A stretch of 40,450 nt of DNA from Burkholderiaceae bacterium. GTDB taxonomy: Bacteria; Pseudomonadota; Gammaproteobacteria; Burkholderiales; Burkholderiaceae_C. This document shows, one piece after another, positions 19,251-27,192 of the stretch. The stretch's first letter is position 1. Each line of letters starts with the position of its first letter. Under the pieces are notes generated by a model. That model searched no databases. It saw nothing but the letters and a program-made list of their open reading frames with translations, and had not been told where the DNA came from. The DNA lies in the NCBI GenBank assembly GCA_016790515.1, contig JAEUOY010000117.1, positions 1 to 40,450 on the forward strand. The letters are read 5' to 3'. A program made the position numbers and the translations under genes.

Positions 19251-21491
19251 ATGAAGAACGACATCGAAGCGGCGCTGGACCGCAAGCTCGCCCACCTGAA
19301 GATCGAAGGCCTGTCGGCCGGCTACGGCGCGTTCCTGGTGCTGCGCGACCTGACGCTGGAGGCCCGGCCCGGGCTGACCGTGATCCTCGGCCCCAACGGC
19401 GCGGGAAAGACCACGCTGCTGAAGGCGATCGCCGGGCTGATCGCGCGCGGCGGCATGCTGAAGCTCGACGGCAAAGAGATCGAACCGGACGCCAAGACCT
19501 CCGAGATCGTGCGTCAGGGCATCGTGCTGGTGCCCGAGGGCAGGCAGCTGTTCCCGCAGATGAGCGTGGCCGAGAACCTGGAGCTCGGCGGCTGGCTGGT
19601 CAGCCCCGCCGAGCGGGCGAAGCGCCTGGCCCAGGCCTTCGAGGATTTCCCCAAGCTCGCCGAGCGCGCGCGGCAGCTGGCCGGCACGATGAGCGGCGGC
19701 GAGCAGCAGATGGTGGCGGTGGCGCGCGCGATGATGAGCGCGCCGCGCCTGCTCATGCTCGACGAACCTTCGCTGGGCCTGGCGCCGAAGAAGGTCGACG
19801 AGTTGCTGGCGATCGCCCGGCGCATCGCCGACGCCGGCACCACCGTGCTGATGGTCGAGCAGAACGTGCGCAAGGCGCTGGCGGTGGCCGACCGCGGCTA
19901 CGTGCTCGAGCGCGGCCGGCTGGTCGCCAGCGGCCCGGCCTTCCTGCTCGCACGGTCCACCGTGATCCGCCATGCCTATCTCGGCAAACCAACGGCGCAG
20001 AGCGCCGCCCATCCCACCGCGTCGAAGGAACACCCGATGTCCGACCTGTCCATGCTGATCAACGGCCTGTCCGTGTCCGCCGAGAACGGCGCCACCTTCG
20101 AGCGGCGCAATCCGCTGGACGGCAGCATCGCCACCCGCGCACCGGCGGCCAGCGAGGCCGACGCCCGCGCCGCGGTGGATGCCGCCGCCGAGGCCTTCAA
20201 GACCTGGAGCCAGACCGGTCCCGGCGAACGCCGCATGCTGCTGCTGAAGGCCGCCGATGCGCTGGAGGCCAAGACACCCAAGTTCGTCGAGGCGGTGCCG
20301 GCCGAGACCGGCGCCACCGGCATGTGGGCCGGCTTCAACGTGATGCTGGCGGCCGGCATGATCCGCGAGGCCGCGGCGCTGACGACCCAGGTGGCCGGCG
20401 AGGTGATCCCTTCGGACGTGCCCGGCTCGCTGGCGATGGCGATGCGCCAGCCCGCCGGCGTGGTGCTGGGCATCGCGCCGTGGAACGCGCCGATCATCCT
20501 GGGCGTGCGCGCAATCGCCACGCCGCTGGCCTGCGGCAACACGGTGATCTTCAAGGGCAGCGAGAACTGCCCGCGCACCCACCAGCTGATCGTCGAGGCC
20601 TTCCAGGACGCCGGTTTCCCGCCCGGCGTGCTGAACTACCTCACCAACGCACCGGCCGATGCCGGCAAGGTGGTCGAGGCGATGGTCGCGCACCCGGCGG
20701 TGCGCCGCGTCAACTTCACCGGCTCGACCCGCGTCGGCAGGCTGATCGCGATGACCTGCGCGAAGTACCTGAAGCCCGCGGTGCTCGAGCTCGGCGGCAA
20801 GGCGCCGCTGGTGATCCTGGACGACGCCGACCTCGACGATGCCGTCAACGCCGCCGCCTTCGGCGCCTTTGCCAACAGCGGGCAGATCTGCATGTCCACC
20901 GAGCGCATCATCGTCGACCAGCGCATCGCCGGCGACTTCGTCGCCAGGTTCGCGAAGAAGGCCTCCAGCCTGCCGCTGGGCGACCCGCGCAAGCCCGAGC
21001 CGGTGGTGCTGGGCTCGGTGATCGGCATCGGCACCGTCGAGCACTGCAACGCGCTGATCGACGACGCGCTGGCCAAGGGCGCCAAGCTGGTCTGCGGCGG
21101 CAAGGCCGACTCCACGCTGATGCCCGCCACCGTGCTCGACCACGTGACGCCGGCGATGCGCATCTACCATGAGGAGACCTTCGGCCCGGTCAAGTGCATC
21201 GTGCGGGTCGACGGCGTGGACGCGGCGGTGGACTGCGCCAACGACAACGAGTACGGCCTCTCGGCCGCCGTCTTCGGCCGCGACATCGCGCGCGCCATGA
21301 ACGTCGCGCGGCGCATCGAGTCGGGCATCTGCCATGTCAACGGCCCGACGGTGCACGACGAAGCCCAGATGCCCTTCGGCGGCGTCAAGGGCTCGGGCCT
21401 GGGCCGCTTCGGCGGCAAGGCCGGCATCGCCGAGTTCACCGAGCTGCGCTGGATCACGGTGCAGACGGCACCGCGCCACTACCCGTTCTGA
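19251..21491 (+). CDS. In-frame fusion: LivF-type ABC ATPase plus aldehyde dehydrogenase
   Basis: One uninterrupted 746-residue frame. Residues 1 to about 240 are a complete LivF ATPase: Walker A GPNGAGKTT, EGRQLFPQMSVAENL, signature MSGGEQQM and Walker B LLMLDEPSLGLAP. LivF proteins normally end just after RxAYLG; here RHAYLGK continues through a roughly 21-residue linker (PTAQSAAHPTASKEHP) into a complete aldehyde dehydrogenase starting MSDLSMLINGL at residue 263. No stop codon lies between them. Either this is a true fusion, which would tether an enzyme to the membrane transporter, or the livF stop was lost by mutation or sequencing error. A GAAGGAA sequence before the inner ATG at 20037 could also start the enzyme separately. 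Confidence 0.85.
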   Translation: MKNDIEAALDRKLAHLKIEGLSAGYGAFLVLRDLTLEARPGLTVILGPNGAGKTTLLKAIAGLIARGGMLKLDGKEIEPDAKTSEIVRQGIVLVPEGRQLFPQMSVAENLELGGWLVSPAERAKRLAQAFEDFPKLAERARQLAGTMSGGEQQMVAVARAMMSAPRLLMLDEPSLGLAPKKVDELLAIARRIADAGTTVLMVEQNVRKALAVADRGYVLERGRLVASGPAFLLARSTVIRHAYLGKPTAQSAAHPTASKEHPMSDLSMLINGLSVSAENGATFERRNPLDGSIATRAPAASEADARAAVDAAAEAFKTWSQTGPGERRMLLLKAADALEAKTPKFVEAVPAETGATGMWAGFNVMLAAGMIREAAALTTQVAGEVIPSDVPGSLAMAMRQPAGVVLGIAPWNAPIILGVRAIATPLACGNTVIFKGSENCPRTHQLIVEAFQDAGFPPGVLNYLTNAPADAGKVVEAMVAHPAVRRVNFTGSTRVGRLIAMTCAKYLKPAVLELGGKAPLVILDDADLDDAVNAAAFGAFANSGQICMSTERIIVDQRIAGDFVARFAKKASSLPLGDPRKPEPVVLGSVIGIGTVEHCNALIDDALAKGAKLVCGGKADSTLMPATVLDHVTPAMRIYHEETFGPVKCIVRVDGVDAAVDCANDNEYGLSAAVFGRDIARAMNVARRIESGICHVNGPTVHDEAQMPFGGVKGSGLGRFGGKAGIAEFTELRWITVQTAPRHYPF
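20037..21491 (+). CDS. Aldehyde dehydrogenase (salicylaldehyde/vanillin dehydrogenase-like), internal start
   Basis: Read from the inner ATG, this is a full-length 484-residue NAD(P)-dependent aldehyde dehydrogenase. Family landmarks are the cofactor-binding IAPWNAPIILG, FKGSENCPRTH, FTGSTRVGR, the general-base glutamate in LELGGKAP, the nucleophilic cysteine in SGQICMSTERI, and HEETFGPV. The overall pattern is closest in my reading to salicylaldehyde and vanillin dehydrogenases, which oxidise aromatic aldehydes to acids. GAAGGAACACCCG precedes the ATG and is a plausible ribosome binding site, suggesting the gene was independent before it became continuous with livF. A phenylacetaldehyde-type substrate is also possible given the FeaR-like regulator. 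Confidence 0.8.
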   Translation: MSDLSMLINGLSVSAENGATFERRNPLDGSIATRAPAASEADARAAVDAAAEAFKTWSQTGPGERRMLLLKAADALEAKTPKFVEAVPAETGATGMWAGFNVMLAAGMIREAAALTTQVAGEVIPSDVPGSLAMAMRQPAGVVLGIAPWNAPIILGVRAIATPLACGNTVIFKGSENCPRTHQLIVEAFQDAGFPPGVLNYLTNAPADAGKVVEAMVAHPAVRRVNFTGSTRVGRLIAMTCAKYLKPAVLELGGKAPLVILDDADLDDAVNAAAFGAFANSGQICMSTERIIVDQRIAGDFVARFAKKASSLPLGDPRKPEPVVLGSVIGIGTVEHCNALIDDALAKGAKLVCGGKADSTLMPATVLDHVTPAMRIYHEETFGPVKCIVRVDGVDAAVDCANDNEYGLSAAVFGRDIARAMNVARRIESGICHVNGPTVHDEAQMPFGGVKGSGLGRFGGKAGIAEFTELRWITVQTAPRHYPF

Positions 21492-21495
21492 CGGT

Positions 21496-21705
21496 TCAGC
21501 CGGCCGCCGCCGGCGGCCTGGACTTGTCGGCCCACAGCGTGCCGCCGGTGGCCCAGTCGTGGCGCGCGACATCGACGAAGATCACGTCGACGCCGTCGGG
21601 CGAACCGCCGAGCACGCGCACCGCGGCCTCGGTCAGCTCCCGGGCCAGCGCGCGCTTCTGCTCGATCGTGCGGCCTTCGAACAGTTCGACATGGATGGTG
21701 GGCAT
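21496..21705 (-). CDS. 4-oxalocrotonate tautomerase family protein
   Basis: A 69-residue protein of the small tautomerase family. After removal of the initiator Met the N-terminus is Pro-1 (PTIHVELFEGRT), the catalytic base of the family. The sequence continues with the usual IEQKRALARELTEAAVRVLG helix and the VDVIFVDVARHDWATGG strand-turn segment. Start choice is set by AGGAGA seven bases before the ATG at 21705. It converges with the aldehyde dehydrogenase frame, four bases apart. Tautomerases of this size act in meta-cleavage aromatic breakdown (2-hydroxymuconate to oxalocrotonate), consistent with an aromatic role for the block, although many members have other substrates. Confidence 0.9.
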   Translation of the reverse strand: MPTIHVELFEGRTIEQKRALARELTEAAVRVLGGSPDGVDVIFVDVARHDWATGGTLWADKSRPPAAAG

Positions 21706-21812
21706 CGGGGCGTCTCCTTCTGCAGCGGATTCTGCCGCCAATGGCCGGCGCCCGGCGCCGGCGCGGGCCGGCCGCTACCATCGGGGCCCCCTGCCGCCGG
21801 CCGGCCGCCAGC

Positions 21813-23000
21813 ATGCCCTCGTCCCGCAACACCCCTGCCCCGCCGTGGCTGGCCGTCCTGGCGTCCTGGCTGCGGGCGTTCCGCCCGGGCCCGATCGCGG
21901 CCGACTGGCACGAGCGGCTGCGCGTCGTCGCCGGCGCGACGCTGGGCATCGGGGTCACCGCGCTGCTGTGCCGGGGCATCGGCGGCGCCACGCCCGCCGG
22001 CTGGCCCTGGCTGATCGCGCCGATGGGCGCCAGCGCGGTGCTGGTGTTCGGCGTGCCGGCCAGCCCGCTCGCCCAGCCCTGGGCGGTGGTCGCGGGCAAC
22101 ACGCTGTCGGCGCTGGTGGGGATCGCCTGCGTGAACTGGGTCGGTCCGCCCGAACTGGCGGCCGCGCTGGCGGTGGGCAGCGCGATCGCGCTGATGTTCG
22201 CGCTGCGCTGCCTGCACCCGCCCGGCGGCGCGTCGGCCCTGCTGATGGCGCTGAACGGCGTGGCGGACCCGCGTTTCGCGATCCAGCCGGTGCTGCTGAA
22301 CTCGCTGCTGCTGGTGCTGGCCGGCATGGCCTACAACAGCGCCACCCGGCGCCCCTATCCGCATCGGCAGCTGCCCCCGGCCGGGCCGGACCTGTCGGCG
22401 GCCAGCGACGAGGAGGCCCGCGCGCTCGATGCCGACCTCGACGCAGTGCTCGCCCGCTACAACCAGGTGCTCGATGTCAGCCGCGACGACCTGATGGCCC
22501 TGCTGCAGGACACCCGGCTGCAGGGCTACCAGCGCAAGCTGGCCCGGCTGCGTTGCAGCGACATCATGTCGCGCCAGCTGATCACGGTGACGCAGGCCAC
22601 GCCGCTGCAGCAGGCCTGGACGCTGTTCCGCGAGCACCGCATCAAGGCGCTGCCGGTCATCGACGCTGCCGGCGGCATCGTCGGCATCGTGACGCCGGCC
22701 GACTTCATGCGCGCCGCCGAAGTCGACGGCGACGACGGCTTCGATCTGCGCCTGCGCAAGCTGCATGACTGGGCCAGCGGCGCTGCGCCGGGCACCGGAC
22801 CGCAGCGCGTCGGCCACATCATGACCCGCAAGGTGCGCGTGGCCAGCGTCGACCGCCACCTGGCCGAGCTGATCCCGCTGTTCGGCAGCACCGGCCACCA
22901 CCACATCCCGATCGTCGACGCCGCCGACCGGCTGGTCGGCATCGTCACCCAGTCCGACGTCGTGGCCGCGCTGTCGAGGTCCGGGGCGGCGCGCCCCTAG
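21813..23000 (+). CDS. HPP family membrane protein with C-terminal CBS-domain pair
   Basis: A 395-residue protein. Residues about 25-185 form the HPP integral-membrane domain with four or five hydrophobic segments and the name-giving HPPGGASALLMAL motif. Two CBS domains follow: ARLRCSDIMSRQLITVTQAT through VGIVTPADFMRAA, and VGHIMTRKVRVASVD through VGIVTQSDVVAAL. CBS pairs bind adenine nucleotides and usually gate transport. HPP proteins have been linked to nitrite transport in plastids and cyanobacteria; the bacterial substrate is unknown. The ATG at 21813 was chosen over an upstream in-frame start because the extra 24 residues are low-complexity. A -10-like TACCAT lies at 21776. Confidence 0.88.
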   Translation: MPSSRNTPAPPWLAVLASWLRAFRPGPIAADWHERLRVVAGATLGIGVTALLCRGIGGATPAGWPWLIAPMGASAVLVFGVPASPLAQPWAVVAGNTLSALVGIACVNWVGPPELAAALAVGSAIALMFALRCLHPPGGASALLMALNGVADPRFAIQPVLLNSLLLVLAGMAYNSATRRPYPHRQLPPAGPDLSAASDEEARALDADLDAVLARYNQVLDVSRDDLMALLQDTRLQGYQRKLARLRCSDIMSRQLITVTQATPLQQAWTLFREHRIKALPVIDAAGGIVGIVTPADFMRAAEVDGDDGFDLRLRKLHDWASGAAPGTGPQRVGHIMTRKVRVASVDRHLAELIPLFGSTGHHHIPIVDAADRLVGIVTQSDVVAALSRSGAARP

Positions 23001-23062
23001 CGTGGGCGGCAGAATCGTCGGCCCCGACCTGCCGCAGCACGAAGGCCAAGGACCTTCATTCG

Positions 23063-24982
23063 ATGGAAGACAGCGACCCCAGCGCCAGTGCGAGCCTGCA
23101 CGAAGTGTCCGACCCGGCGCGCCGGCAGTGGCTGCAGGGCGGGCTGGGCGCGGCGCTGGCCGCCGCCTTCGCGCCGATGGCCGCGGCGCTGGCCGGTTGC
23201 GCCACCGCGGCCGGCGGCGGCCCGAAGCTGGGCTTCGCGCCGGTGCCGCCGTCCACCGCCGATACCGTCGCCGTGCCCGAGGGCTATGTCGCCGACGTGC
23301 TCGCGCCGTGGGGCGATCCGGTGGGGATTGCCGGTGCGATGCCGGCCTTCAAGCCCGACGCGAGCAACAGCGCCGCCGAGCAGGCGCTGCAGATGGGCAT
23401 GCACCACGACGGCATCCACTTCTATCCGCTCGGCGACGACGGCCGGCGCGGCCTGCTGGCGATGAACCATGAGTACGTCGACGACGGCCTGCTGCACACC
23501 GACGGCATCCGGGACTGGTCGGCCGACAAGGTGCGCAAGGCACAGGCCGCGCATGGCGTGTCGGTGATCGAGGTCGCGCTTCGCGACGGCCGCTGGCAGG
23601 TGGTGCGGCCCTCGCGCTACGCGCGGCGCTTCACCGCGAACACGCCGTTTGCCGTCGGCGGCCCGGCCGCCGGGCACCCGATGCTGCGCACCGCCGCCGA
23701 TCCGGCCGGCCGCACCGTGCTCGGCACGATCAACAACTGCGCCAGCGGCATCACGCCCTGGGGCACCTACCTGTCGGGCGAGGAGAATTGGGCCGACTAC
23801 TTCAAGGGCCCCGCGACGCCCGATGCCCACCAGCGCCGCTGGGGCCTGGGGCCCGACCGCTGGGTGCGCTGGAGCGGCCACGACGAACGCTTCGATGCGA
23901 CGAAGCACCCGAACGAGTTCAACCGCTTTGGCTGGATCGTCGAGATCGACCCGATGGACCCGTCCAGCACGCCGGTCAAGCGCACCGCGCTGGGTCGCGC
24001 CGCGCACGAGGGCGCGACGGTGGCCGTCACCCGCGACGGCCGGGCGGTGGTCTATTCGGGCGAGGACGAACGCTTCGAGTACCTGTACAAGTTCGTCAGC
24101 CGCGACCGCATCGCGCCGGCCGGCCAGGGCTTCAGCGCCGCGCAGGCCAACCGCGAGCTGCTCGACCACGGCACCCTGTACGTCGCCCGCTTCGACGCCG
24201 ACGGCAGCGGCCGCTGGCTGCCGCTGGTGCAGGGCCAGGGCCCGCTGACCGCCGCCAACGGCTTTGCCGATCAGGGCCAGGTGCTGATCGATGCCCGCCA
24301 GGCCAGCGACGCGCTCGGCGCGACGAAGATGGACCGGCCCGAATGGGTGGCCGTCGACGCGAGGACCCGCGAGGTGTTCTGCGCCCTGACCAACAACAGC
24401 GCCCGCGGCCAGCCCGGCCGGCCCGGCCCCGATGCCGCGAATCCGCGCGCCAACAACGTGATGGGGCAGATCATCCGCTGGACAGATGGCGACGGCCGCG
24501 ACGGCGACTTCGACAGCACCACGCTGCGCTGGAACCACCTGCTGCTGGCCGGCGACCCGGCCAATGCCCGCGCCGAGGCCCGCGGCAACGTGCGGGGCGA
24601 CATCTTCGCCTGCCCCGACGGGCTGTACGTCGATGCCCGCGGCGTGCTGTGGATCGACACCGACGTCGGCGCCGCGGCGATGAACCAGGGCGAGATGGCG
24701 CGCATCGGCAACAACCAGATGCTGGCCTGCGACCCGGCCACCGGCGAGGTGCGGCGCTTCCTGACCGGCCCGGTCGGCTGCGAGATCACCGGCTGCACGA
24801 TCACGCCCGACGGCCGCACGATGTTCGTCAACGTGCAGCATCCCGGCGAGACGCCCGGCGACCGCAGCGACCCGGCCGCGCCGACGCGCTGGTCGACCTG
24901 GCCCGACGGGCCCGGCGCCGGCCGGCCGCGATCGGCCACCGTGGCGATCTGCCGGCGCGACGGCGGCGTCATCGGTACCTGA
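23063..24982 (+). CDS. phoX: PhoX family alkaline phosphatase
   Basis: A 639-residue PhoX-type protein, a calcium- and iron-dependent phosphomonoesterase of the periplasm that releases phosphate from organic esters. A twin-arginine pair (R20-R21, in RRQWLQGG) starts the signal region and a lipobox-like ALAGC ends at Cys46, so it may be a Tat-exported lipoprotein. Family segments include LLAMNHEYVD, INNCASGITPWGTYLSGEENW, FGWIVEIDP, GRAAHEGATV and YSGEDERFEYLYKFVS, which carry the acidic metal ligands and the conserved Cys. Length and order match full-length PhoX. No Pho box was identified upstream in the 62-bp gap. Confidence 0.93.
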   Translation: MEDSDPSASASLHEVSDPARRQWLQGGLGAALAAAFAPMAAALAGCATAAGGGPKLGFAPVPPSTADTVAVPEGYVADVLAPWGDPVGIAGAMPAFKPDASNSAAEQALQMGMHHDGIHFYPLGDDGRRGLLAMNHEYVDDGLLHTDGIRDWSADKVRKAQAAHGVSVIEVALRDGRWQVVRPSRYARRFTANTPFAVGGPAAGHPMLRTAADPAGRTVLGTINNCASGITPWGTYLSGEENWADYFKGPATPDAHQRRWGLGPDRWVRWSGHDERFDATKHPNEFNRFGWIVEIDPMDPSSTPVKRTALGRAAHEGATVAVTRDGRAVVYSGEDERFEYLYKFVSRDRIAPAGQGFSAAQANRELLDHGTLYVARFDADGSGRWLPLVQGQGPLTAANGFADQGQVLIDARQASDALGATKMDRPEWVAVDARTREVFCALTNNSARGQPGRPGPDAANPRANNVMGQIIRWTDGDGRDGDFDSTTLRWNHLLLAGDPANARAEARGNVRGDIFACPDGLYVDARGVLWIDTDVGAAAMNQGEMARIGNNQMLACDPATGEVRRFLTGPVGCEITGCTITPDGRTMFVNVQHPGETPGDRSDPAAPTRWSTWPDGPGAGRPRSATVAICRRDGGVIGT

Positions 24983-25003
24983 GCGGCACCTGGGCGACAC
25001 CCG

Positions 25004-26083
25004 ATGCGCATCGCCGAGCTTCGCGATCGCCTGCGGGCGCTGGGCGCCCGCCCGGTGCACGAGCAGCGCGTGCTGCGCCACTGGACCCATGCGCTGCCGC
25101 ACGACCGCGGGCGGCGCCAGCCCGGGCACTGGCTGCCGAAGGCGCTGCGCGAGGCGCTGCCGGCGCTCGCCGCCGAACTGGCCGGCCTCGCGGTGGTGCT
25201 GAGCGAGCACCCGGGCGAGGACGGCTCGGCAAGGTTGCTGCTGGCGCTGGCCGACGGCCAGACGGTCGAGGCGGTGCTGCTGCCGCCGGGCCGCACGCCG
25301 GGCCTGTGCGTCTCGACCCAGGTCGGCTGCGCGGTCGGCTGCCGCTTCTGCATGACCGGGCAGTCGGGCCTGCTGCGCCAGCTGGGCAGCGCCGAGATCG
25401 TCGCCCAGGTCGCGCTGGCGCGCGGCCTGCGGCCGGTGAAGAAAGTCGTCTTCATGGGCATGGGCGAGCCGGCGCACAACCTGGACAACGTGCTCGAGGC
25501 GATCGAGCTGCTCGGCAGCGTCGGCCAGATCGGCCACAAGAACCTGGTGTTCTCGACCGTCGGCGACCCGCGTGCGTTCGAGCGCCTGCTGGCGCTGCAG
25601 CCCGGCCAGGTGCGGCCGGCGCTGGCGCTGTCGCTGCACACCAGCGACGCCGCGCTGCGCGAACGGCTGCTGCCGCGCGCGCCGCGGCTGTCGCCCGAAG
25701 CGCTGGTCGAACAGGCCGAGCGCTACGCCCACGCCACCGGCTACCCGGTGCAGTACCAGTGGACGCTGCTCGAAGGCGTCAACGACGGCGACGACGAGAT
25801 CGACGGCATCGTGCGGCTGCTGGCCGGCAAGTTCGGCGTGCTGAACCTGATCCCGTACAACGCCGTCGACGGGCTCGACTTCAGGCGCCCGAGCTGGGAG
25901 CGCGCCGCCGCGATGGCCAGGGCGCTGCACCGCCGCGGCGTGCTGACCAAGCTGCGCCATTCGGCCGGGCAGGACGTCGAAGGCGGTTGCGGCCAGCTGC
26001 GGGCCCGGGCGGTGGCGGCGGCCGAAGGCACGGTGGTCGCGCCGCCGCGCCGCGCGTCAGCGCCGGTCAGCGCTCGTCCGTAG
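25004..26083 (+). CDS. RlmN/Cfr-like radical-SAM RNA methyltransferase
   Basis: A 359-residue radical-SAM enzyme of the RlmN/Cfr family. The cluster cysteines CxxxCxxC are C109, C113 and C116; the pre-cluster Cys102 and the C-terminal Cys329 (in GGCGQL) correspond to the two Cys residues needed for methyl transfer in RlmN. GMGEP near residue 150 is the SAM-binding motif. Several segments differ from housekeeping RlmN (the N-terminal accessory domain is short and arginine-rich, and the C-terminal RHSAGQDVEGG replaces the usual RxTRGDDIDAA), so it is more likely a paralogue than the main RlmN. The RNA target is unknown: 23S A2503, tRNA A37 or something else. The last 17 bases overlap the convergent amidotransferase gene. 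Confidence 0.88.
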   Translation: MRIAELRDRLRALGARPVHEQRVLRHWTHALPHDRGRRQPGHWLPKALREALPALAAELAGLAVVLSEHPGEDGSARLLLALADGQTVEAVLLPPGRTPGLCVSTQVGCAVGCRFCMTGQSGLLRQLGSAEIVAQVALARGLRPVKKVVFMGMGEPAHNLDNVLEAIELLGSVGQIGHKNLVFSTVGDPRAFERLLALQPGQVRPALALSLHTSDAALRERLLPRAPRLSPEALVEQAERYAHATGYPVQYQWTLLEGVNDGDDEIDGIVRLLAGKFGVLNLIPYNAVDGLDFRRPSWERAAAMARALHRRGVLTKLRHSAGQDVEGGCGQLRARAVAAAEGTVVAPPRRASAPVSARP

Positions 26084-26882
26084 GCGCGTCGCGGCGCTGC
26101 CGCGCCGCCTGCAGGAAATCCTGCAGGATGTGGTGGGCGTCGAGCTGGGTCTCGTGCCAGTCGTGCTGGGCCAGGAACTCCGGGTGCCACTGCATCCCGA
26201 ACACATAGCCCGGCCCGCGCCAGCGCACCGCCTCGACGATGCCGTCGGGCACCGACCGCGCCTCGACCTCGAGCTCGGGCGCCAGGTCCTTGATCGCCTG
26301 GTGGTGGATCGAGTTGATCGATGCCCTGCGCACGCCGGGGTACAGGCCGGCCAGGCGGGTGCCCGGCACCAGTTCGACGTCGTGGAACTGGTGGTCGTAC
26401 TGCGCGGTGTCCAGGTGCGGCAGCGCGTCCGGGCGCTGGGTCGGGATGTCCTGGTACAGCGTGCCGCCGAGCGCCACGTTGATCAGCTGGCAGCCGCGGC
26501 AGATGCCCAGCACCGGCTTGCCGGCCTCGATGAAGGCGTCGAGCAGCTCGATCTCGTAGCGGTCGCGGATGCGGTCGCCGCGCCATTCCGGCGCCAGTGG
26601 CGATTCGCCGTAGCTCTCGGGGGCGATGTCGTTGCCGCCCTGCAGCAGCAGGCCGTCGAGCATCCCGGCATAGCCGTGCAGGCTGATCTCGGTGCGGCGC
26701 AGCAGGCTTTCGCGGTCGACCGCCGGGACCATCACCGGCAGCACGTCGCGCGAGATCACCCAGTGCACGAACGACTGCTCCAGGTAATGCAGCGTGCGCG
26801 ACCAGACGCCGCCCAGGTCGAGCACCGGACCGGTCGGGTAGTAGATGCGGGCGGAGACACCGATCAGCAGCGGGCGCGTCAT
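26067..26882 (-). CDS. Gamma-glutamyl-GABA hydrolase-like class I amidotransferase (peptidase C26)
   Basis: A 271-residue class I glutamine-amidotransferase-like hydrolase. The nucleophile elbow GICRGCQ contains Cys128, and the catalytic His-Glu pair is in FGMQWHPEF. DGLLLQGGNDIAPESYGE and HHQAIKDLAPEL are family segments of PuuD-like enzymes, which split gamma-glutamyl-GABA in putrescine breakdown. No other puu genes are adjacent, so the actual substrate could be another gamma-glutamyl compound. The ATG at 26882 gives the usual N-terminus MTRPLLIGVSAR; upstream codons in frame are not family-like. Confidence 0.92.
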   Translation of the reverse strand: MTRPLLIGVSARIYYPTGPVLDLGGVWSRTLHYLEQSFVHWVISRDVLPVMVPAVDRESLLRRTEISLHGYAGMLDGLLLQGGNDIAPESYGESPLAPEWRGDRIRDRYEIELLDAFIEAGKPVLGICRGCQLINVALGGTLYQDIPTQRPDALPHLDTAQYDHQFHDVELVPGTRLAGLYPGVRRASINSIHHQAIKDLAPELEVEARSVPDGIVEAVRWRGPGYVFGMQWHPEFLAQHDWHETQLDAHHILQDFLQAARQRRDAPTDER

Positions 26883-26958
26883 CGGCAAGGCCTCGACGGA
26901 AAACCAGGATGCTGCCATCCTACGGCGAGCTGCCGCCGCAGCCACCGGAGGGCACATC

Positions 26959-27171
26959 GTGAGAAGGCTTGCCTTCGGCCTGCTGGCCATCATGCTGGCC
27001 CTGGCCGCCTGCCTGAGCCTGTGGCCGGTGCCGGTGCAGCCGGTGGCCTGGCAGGCGAGCGCCGCGCCGGGCTACGCCGGGCCGCATGCCGTCAACACCG
27101 GGCTGGCGGGGCTGACGCTGATCCCGCAGGGCAGCGAGGGCGGCCGCGTGCCGGGCTGGATGAAGCGCTGA
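26959..27171 (+). CDS. Short lipoprotein, probable N-terminal remnant of an SMP-30/gluconolactonase-like gene
   Basis: A 70-residue frame starting at a GTG preceded by GGAGG at good spacing. It has a signal sequence with a lipobox (ALAAC). The following LWPVPVQPVAWQAS...PGYAGPHAVNTGLAGL pattern matches, as I remember it, the N-terminus of membrane-anchored SMP-30/strictosidine-synthase-like proteins, which are normally above 300 residues. Here the frame stops shortly after that segment (GGRVPGWMKR), and the next gene ends 22 bp downstream on the other strand, so the enzyme domain is absent. It may be a decayed gene or a genuine small lipoprotein; no function can be given. Confidence 0.55.
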   Translation: MRRLAFGLLAIMLALAACLSLWPVPVQPVAWQASAAPGYAGPHAVNTGLAGLTLIPQGSEGGRVPGWMKR

Positions 27172-27184
27172 CGGCGTCACGCCG
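27172..27184. terminator. Short hairpin between two convergent genes
   Basis: CGGCG and CGCCG pair around a TCA loop in the 21-bp gap between convergent stops. There is no T-run, and the stem is short, so a role as bidirectional terminator is only possible. Confidence 0.2.
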
Positions 27185-27192
27185 ACACAGGG

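Noticed and set aside
22997-25960. A 987-residue minus-strand frame opposite phoX and the RlmN-like gene
   Set aside because: No domain pattern, and both plus-strand genes have intact catalytic motifs.
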